A model generated the notes under the pieces. The model saw nothing but the letters and a program-made list of their open reading frames with translations, was not told the origin of the DNA and searched no databases. A program made the translations under genes and the position numbers. A stretch of DNA of 64,000 bases from assembly GCF_013170805.1 (NCBI RefSeq), contig NZ_CP051293.1, positions 2,176,001 to 2,240,000 of the forward strand, in the 5' to 3' direction. This document shows, piece after piece, positions 60,384 through 64,000 of the stretch (positions are counted from its first letter, which is position 1; each line of letters begins with the position of its first letter). The DNA is from Mesorhizobium sp. NZP2077 (GTDB lineage Bacteria > Pseudomonadota > Alphaproteobacteria > Rhizobiales > Rhizobiaceae).

Positions 60384-60576
60384 GGTCGTTTCCTTCTGGG
60401 ATGTTTCAATTCCTGCACTGGCTCGCGAGTATGGCGCCGACCGTCGGAACATTGCCGTTGACGAGGTTGAAGCTTGGCCGACCGCGTCAAAACCATGCGC
60501 CGTCGATCTGAGATTTCCGCACACTTTCCATTGTCGAGTCCGGTGTCCGGCCATTCTGGCCCGATGGCTTTTCCGT

Positions 60577-62271
60577 TCAGTTCGCAGCGCGGATCATGTC
60601 GGCGATGCGCTCGGCCATCATGATCGTTGGAATGTTTGTGTTGGCGCACGGAATCGAGGGCATCAACGATGCATCGCAAACACGCAACCCTTCCGTTTGG
60701 TAAACCTTGCCGAAAGGCGACGTCACGGCCATCGCATCATCGGGCGTCCCCATGCGGCAGGTGCCGGAGGGATGCCAGGTTCCGGCGACATGCCGGGAGA
60801 CGAATTCGGTCAGCGCGGCATCGTCCTTCAGCAATCCATCCACGGTCGTCCCCATCGTAATCACCGAATGCACAAGAGCTGCGCGTAGTGGCCCGGCTAT
60901 GTCGAGCATTGCCGACAGGGCACCCCGCTGCACCGCATTCCAGGGACCTGGAACGGCGACTTTCGCGACGCGCGGCGAGTAGCTGGAGGGGAAAACGGTG
61001 CCGCGAGCGCCGTTCATGGTCGGATCAAGCAAAGTCTGCGCACCGAGCCGCAAGGCGCTCTTCAGCCGCTCAAGATCCCGCTCGTCGCTGAGCATGCGGA
61101 AATCGACATCCGGCTCCGCATCGGGATCGGCGCTGGAAAGACGCACAACACCGCGCGAATAGGATTTGTTGACCCAGAAGAACAGGCTGCCCATGCGCAA
61201 CCCGACGGAATGCCAGCCCGAGCGCGACAGGATGGCCGCATGCATGTCGCCGTACGGCGTTCCCTCAAGGTTGGAGGAGAAACGCCAGACCGCCTGTTCG
61301 TGATGCTCGCCTTTGTCGCGCACCCGCATGTGCGAGGGAAGGAAGGCTGCAACGGCAATCGAGGGGTGCTCCATCAAGTTTCGTCCGACCCCGGATCTCG
61401 ATGCGACAACCGGAATGCCGAGAGCCGCAAGCTCATTGCCAGGCCCCACGCCGGACCGCTGCAGGAGTGCCGGAGAATGTATGGCGCCGGATGCCACAAT
61501 CACCTCGCGGGCCATAATCTTCCCAGCGTGGGGCCCGGATATCTCAGCGCCGATTGCGCGGGCGCCATCGAAGAGGATGCGCGTTGCCACGCTGTCGGTC
61601 ACGATTTTGAGGTTCGCCCGTTTGCGCACTTCGGGCGTCAGATAGGCGATGGAGGTCGGCAGGCGGTCGCCCGCATCGCTAACAGCGATCGCGCCGCGAA
61701 AGGCGCCGTCCTGCCAAGGGCCGTTCTGGTCTGGCTTGATTGGATGTCCCCGTGCCTCCAGCGTTTTCATCACGCGTGCGACAAAGGGCGAGATCTTTGC
61801 ATCGCTGACGCGGCGGATGGTCAGCGGGCCATCCATGCCATGCAGCGGCCCTTGAAAATCTCTGTCTGCCTCGATCTTCCTGAAATAGGGCAGGCACTCC
61901 TCCCAGCCCCAGCCCGTGGCCCCCAGCGACACCCATTCGGCATAGTCGGAGGGCGCGCCGCGATTGGCCATCAGCGCGTTGATGGCCGAGCCGCCGCCGA
62001 GAAGTCTGGCCTGCTCATAGCGGCGCGACAGACGCGTCGCGCTGTTGGAGCGAGCGTACCCCATCATCGCGGTAAGGGAAGACCAGATGTTGCGTGTGTC
62101 GAGATAGGCGCGGCCGGGATAGCGGCTGCGCACCGCCTCTGGAATGTCGTCGGCGGATATGTTGCGTCCGGCTTCGACCAGCGTCACGGTGCGGTTTGGA
62201 TCCTCCGACAGCCGTGCGGCAAGGACGCAGCCGGCCGAGCCGCCCCCCAGGATCAGATGATCGACGATCAT
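60577..62271 (-). CDS. GMC-family FAD oxidoreductase (choline/alcohol dehydrogenase-like)
   Basis: A 564-residue flavoprotein. The FAD motif GGGSAGCVLAARLSED lies near residue 8. The GMC signatures are ARLLGGGSAINALMANRGAP and ASGAIHSPALLQRSGVGPG. The C-terminal active site has WHPSGTCRMG (His) and the later Asn in PCANTNIPTIMMAERIADM. Relatives oxidise choline, alcohols or sugars to aldehydes. No signal peptide is seen. It overlaps the permease stop by four bases, so its substrate is probably what that transporter brings in. The aldehyde dehydrogenase downstream could take the product. Confidence 0.92.
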   Translation of the reverse strand: MIVDHLILGGGSAGCVLAARLSEDPNRTVTLVEAGRNISADDIPEAVRSRYPGRAYLDTRNIWSSLTAMMGYARSNSATRLSRRYEQARLLGGGSAINALMANRGAPSDYAEWVSLGATGWGWEECLPYFRKIEADRDFQGPLHGMDGPLTIRRVSDAKISPFVARVMKTLEARGHPIKPDQNGPWQDGAFRGAIAVSDAGDRLPTSIAYLTPEVRKRANLKIVTDSVATRILFDGARAIGAEISGPHAGKIMAREVIVASGAIHSPALLQRSGVGPGNELAALGIPVVASRSGVGRNLMEHPSIAVAAFLPSHMRVRDKGEHHEQAVWRFSSNLEGTPYGDMHAAILSRSGWHSVGLRMGSLFFWVNKSYSRGVVRLSSADPDAEPDVDFRMLSDERDLERLKSALRLGAQTLLDPTMNGARGTVFPSSYSPRVAKVAVPGPWNAVQRGALSAMLDIAGPLRAALVHSVITMGTTVDGLLKDDAALTEFVSRHVAGTWHPSGTCRMGTPDDAMAVTSPFGKVYQTEGLRVCDASLMPSIPCANTNIPTIMMAERIADMIRAAN

Positions 62272-63065
62272 CCGGCTTTCTCCGTGCGTCGTTTGCTGCC
62301 GCGCGCATTGATCGCCACCAGCATCAGCATGATGAAGGAAACGGCAGTCAGGAGCGAGCTGATCGCGGCGATTGTTGGGTCAATCTCATCGCGCAGCGCC
62401 GTGAACATGCGCTTGGTCAGGGTCTGATATTCACCGCCCGAGATGAACAGCGAAACCACCGTTTCGTCCATCGCGGAGATGAAGGCGAACAGCAGGCCCG
62501 AAATGACGCTGGGCCGGATCTGCGGCAGGGTGACGATGAAGAAGGTGCGCAGCCGATTCATACCCAGGCTGCGCGAGACCATCTCCTGCGTATGGTCGAA
62601 TTTGCGCAGGCCGACCAGCACCGAGGTGATCACATAGGGAAGTCCGAGCATCGTATTGGCGAGAATGAGGCCCGTCATGCTCGCCAGCAGCCCAACTTGC
62701 GCATAGACGAGAAAGACGCCGACGGCGGTGATGACGATGGGCACCACCAGCGGCAAAAGCAGGACGAGCTGCAAGCTGCGCACCAGTTTCGACGAAGTCA
62801 TGTTGAGCGCGTAGGCGGCAGCCGTTCCGAAAATCGTGGCCAGCACGGCGCTACTAACCGCGACGATCAGGCTGACACGGGTCGCCTGCATCCAGGCGGC
62901 GCTGTCGAGATAGGCCTCATACCAGCGTAGCGACCACGAGGGCGGCGGGAAGGTCAGGAACCGGGCGCTTGAAAAGGACATCGGCACAATGATGACGATC
63001 GGTATGACCAGCCAGGCCAAAATAAGAGCGACCACGGCGTAAAGCAGGAGACTGGAAGCGCGCAT
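62268..63065 (-). CDS. Polyamine-type ABC permease, PotC-like (third importer)
   Basis: An inner-membrane permease of 265 residues starting SLLLYAVVALILAWLVIPIV. MSFSSARFLTFPPPSWSLRW follows helix 1, as usual in PotC proteins. The coupling loop is VSRSLGMNRLRTFFIVTLPQ, and ISAMDETVVSLFISGG is the family hallmark. It lies three bases after the partner permease and overlaps the GMC gene by four. Confidence 0.93.
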   Translation of the reverse strand: MRASSLLLYAVVALILAWLVIPIVIIVPMSFSSARFLTFPPPSWSLRWYEAYLDSAAWMQATRVSLIVAVSSAVLATIFGTAAAYALNMTSSKLVRSLQLVLLLPLVVPIVITAVGVFLVYAQVGLLASMTGLILANTMLGLPYVITSVLVGLRKFDHTQEMVSRSLGMNRLRTFFIVTLPQIRPSVISGLLFAFISAMDETVVSLFISGGEYQTLTKRMFTALRDEIDPTIAAISSLLTAVSFIMLMLVAINARGSKRRTEKAG

Positions 63066-63068
63066 GCC

Positions 63069-63941
63069 TCACCTCGTTCCGATGATGCGTTCGAAGGGAA
63101 TGAGAAGGCTGGCCAGCTTGAACACGAGGAAGACGCAGATCATCAGCACGACGCTGATCGAGGAAGCAGCCCCCCATTCGTTGTAGACTTGGATATTGCG
63201 CGATACGAGCATGGAAACCATGTAGGTGCGCCCGCCGCCGAGCAATTCTGGCGTGATGTAGAAGCCCAGCGTCAGCACGAAGACCAGAACCATGCCGGCG
63301 ATCATGCCCGGCAGCGACAGCGGCAGGAAGACACGCAGAAAAACATGCAATGGAGATCCGCCGAGGCTCGAGCCGGCCATGACCAGCTCCTGCGGGATCT
63401 TCTTCATCGTGGCGTAGAGAGGCAGCACCATGAAGGGCAAAAGGATGTGGATGGTGGCAAGCACGGTGCCGAATTCGTTGTTGACCAGCAACAGCGGGCT
63501 GTCGATCAATCCGGCGCTTTTCAGCGCGGAATTGACGATGCCGGTGCGCTGCAAAAGGATGAGCCAGGCATAAGCGCGCACCAGAACGCTGGTCCAGAAG
63601 GGCAGAAGGACGAGAGCCAGAACGATCATGCTCCAGCGCTGTGGCAGTCCCGCCGCCACATAGGCGACGGGATAGCCGAGCAGAACGGTTGCCAACGTGA
63701 CGACGAAGGCAATGCGGAAGGTCTGCAAAAACGTCATCCAGTAGACGGAATCGGTTAGAAACCGCTGGTAGTTGACGATGGTGAAGCCGCCATCCTGCCA
63801 GATCGACTGCCACGCCAGCCAGCCGAGCGGCACGATCAGAAGCGCACCGACGACCAGAAGCGCGGGCGCCAGGAGCAGAAGCATCAGCCTCTGCTCGCTG
63901 CGCTCGTGACTGTCGGACGGGCTTGCTATCGATATCGTCAT
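63069..63941 (-). CDS. Polyamine-type ABC permease, PotB-like (third importer)
   Basis: An inner-membrane permease of 290 residues with helix 1 LMLLLLAPALLVVGALLIVP and the coupling loop AGSSLGGSPLHVFLRVFLP followed by LTLGFYITPELLGGGRTYM. The ATG at 63941 has GGGAGGG at good spacing; a TTG 15 bases earlier is also open. The binding protein and ATPase genes are not inside the window and probably lie just beyond the right edge, since this is the first minus-strand gene seen. Confidence 0.92.
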   Translation of the reverse strand: MTISIASPSDSHERSEQRLMLLLLAPALLVVGALLIVPLGWLAWQSIWQDGGFTIVNYQRFLTDSVYWMTFLQTFRIAFVVTLATVLLGYPVAYVAAGLPQRWSMIVLALVLLPFWTSVLVRAYAWLILLQRTGIVNSALKSAGLIDSPLLLVNNEFGTVLATIHILLPFMVLPLYATMKKIPQELVMAGSSLGGSPLHVFLRVFLPLSLPGMIAGMVLVFVLTLGFYITPELLGGGRTYMVSMLVSRNIQVYNEWGAASSISVVLMICVFLVFKLASLLIPFERIIGTR

Positions 63942-64000
63942 CAATGACCCTCCCAAGACGTCTTTGCGCTTTCTGATGCAGGTCGTTTTCCCGAAGCCGC
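63942..64000. other. Right edge of the window
   Basis: Fifty-nine bases upstream of the permease, including its ribosome-binding site. No gene start or end can be recognised; the operon probably continues beyond the window. Confidence 0.5.

Noticed and set aside
1..64000. CRISPR array, rRNA operon, complete tRNA or replication origin
   Set aside because: No regularly spaced repeats, rRNA-like sequence, foldable complete tRNA or repABC/dnaA-type gene was noticed by eye. A tRNA or covariance-model scan was not possible here.

Overview
The window looks like accessory, catabolic DNA of an alphaproteobacterium of the Rhizobiales, most likely Mesorhizobium or a close relative. The grounds are the high GC content, dense operons with 4-base ATGA overlaps, many ABC transporters, IS3-family elements, a DUF6429 gene and rhizobial-type sarcosine oxidase. 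No housekeeping, ribosomal or replication genes are visible, which fits a genomic island, chromid or megaplasmid, but this cannot be settled from the window.

Layout. (1) 1-3.7 kb is a scarred edge with small hypothetical genes, a 23-base match to the 3' end of an initiator tRNA, and a DUF6429 gene split by a complete IS3-family element with a 4-base target duplication. (2) 3.7-7.2 kb holds a universal stress protein and a P-type cation ATPase. (3) 7.9-31.1 kb is a creatinine/creatine catabolic region. It has a polyamine-type ABC transporter, a LysR regulator, two divergently transcribed creatinases, creatininase, a second LysR regulator, a second polyamine-type ABC transporter, a GlxA-like AraC regulator, then soxBDAG, glyA and sdaA. 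Read together the enzymes give creatinine -> creatine -> sarcosine + urea -> glycine + one-carbon unit -> serine -> pyruvate. (4) 31.2-33.9 kb is the remnant of a Tn3-family transposon with both 38-base ends, containing a tnpA fragment, another IS3-family element and a broken glutamate dehydrogenase gene.

(5) 33.9-42.3 kb (minus strand) is a nine-gene operon: livK-H-M-G-F type transporter, two short-chain dehydrogenases, a NodB-like hydrolase and an amidase, with a divergent IclR regulator. (6) 43.2-46.9 kb has a three-domain MerR-XRE-cupin regulator divergent from gabT-gabD (GABA to succinate). A wrecked acetyltransferase gene follows. (7) 47.7-56.3 kb (plus) is a dipeptide-type ABC transporter with a fused double ATPase, an amidase, an RpiR regulator and a beta-lactamase-fold serine hydrolase. 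(8) 56.4-57.0 kb is a broken ATP-grasp/biotin carboxylase-like gene. (9) 57.3-64 kb (minus) holds two polyamine-type permeases, a GMC flavoprotein oxidoreductase, a cupin, a tartrate/D-malate-type dehydrogenase and a second succinate-semialdehyde-type dehydrogenase; its operon continues past the right edge.

The common design is import by a dedicated ABC transporter, hydrolysis of an amide or guanidino bond, and oxidation into central metabolism, each module with its own regulator. The creatinine region is the most coherent system. It appears to be built from two paralogous sub-modules (transporter + LysR + creatinase) back to back.
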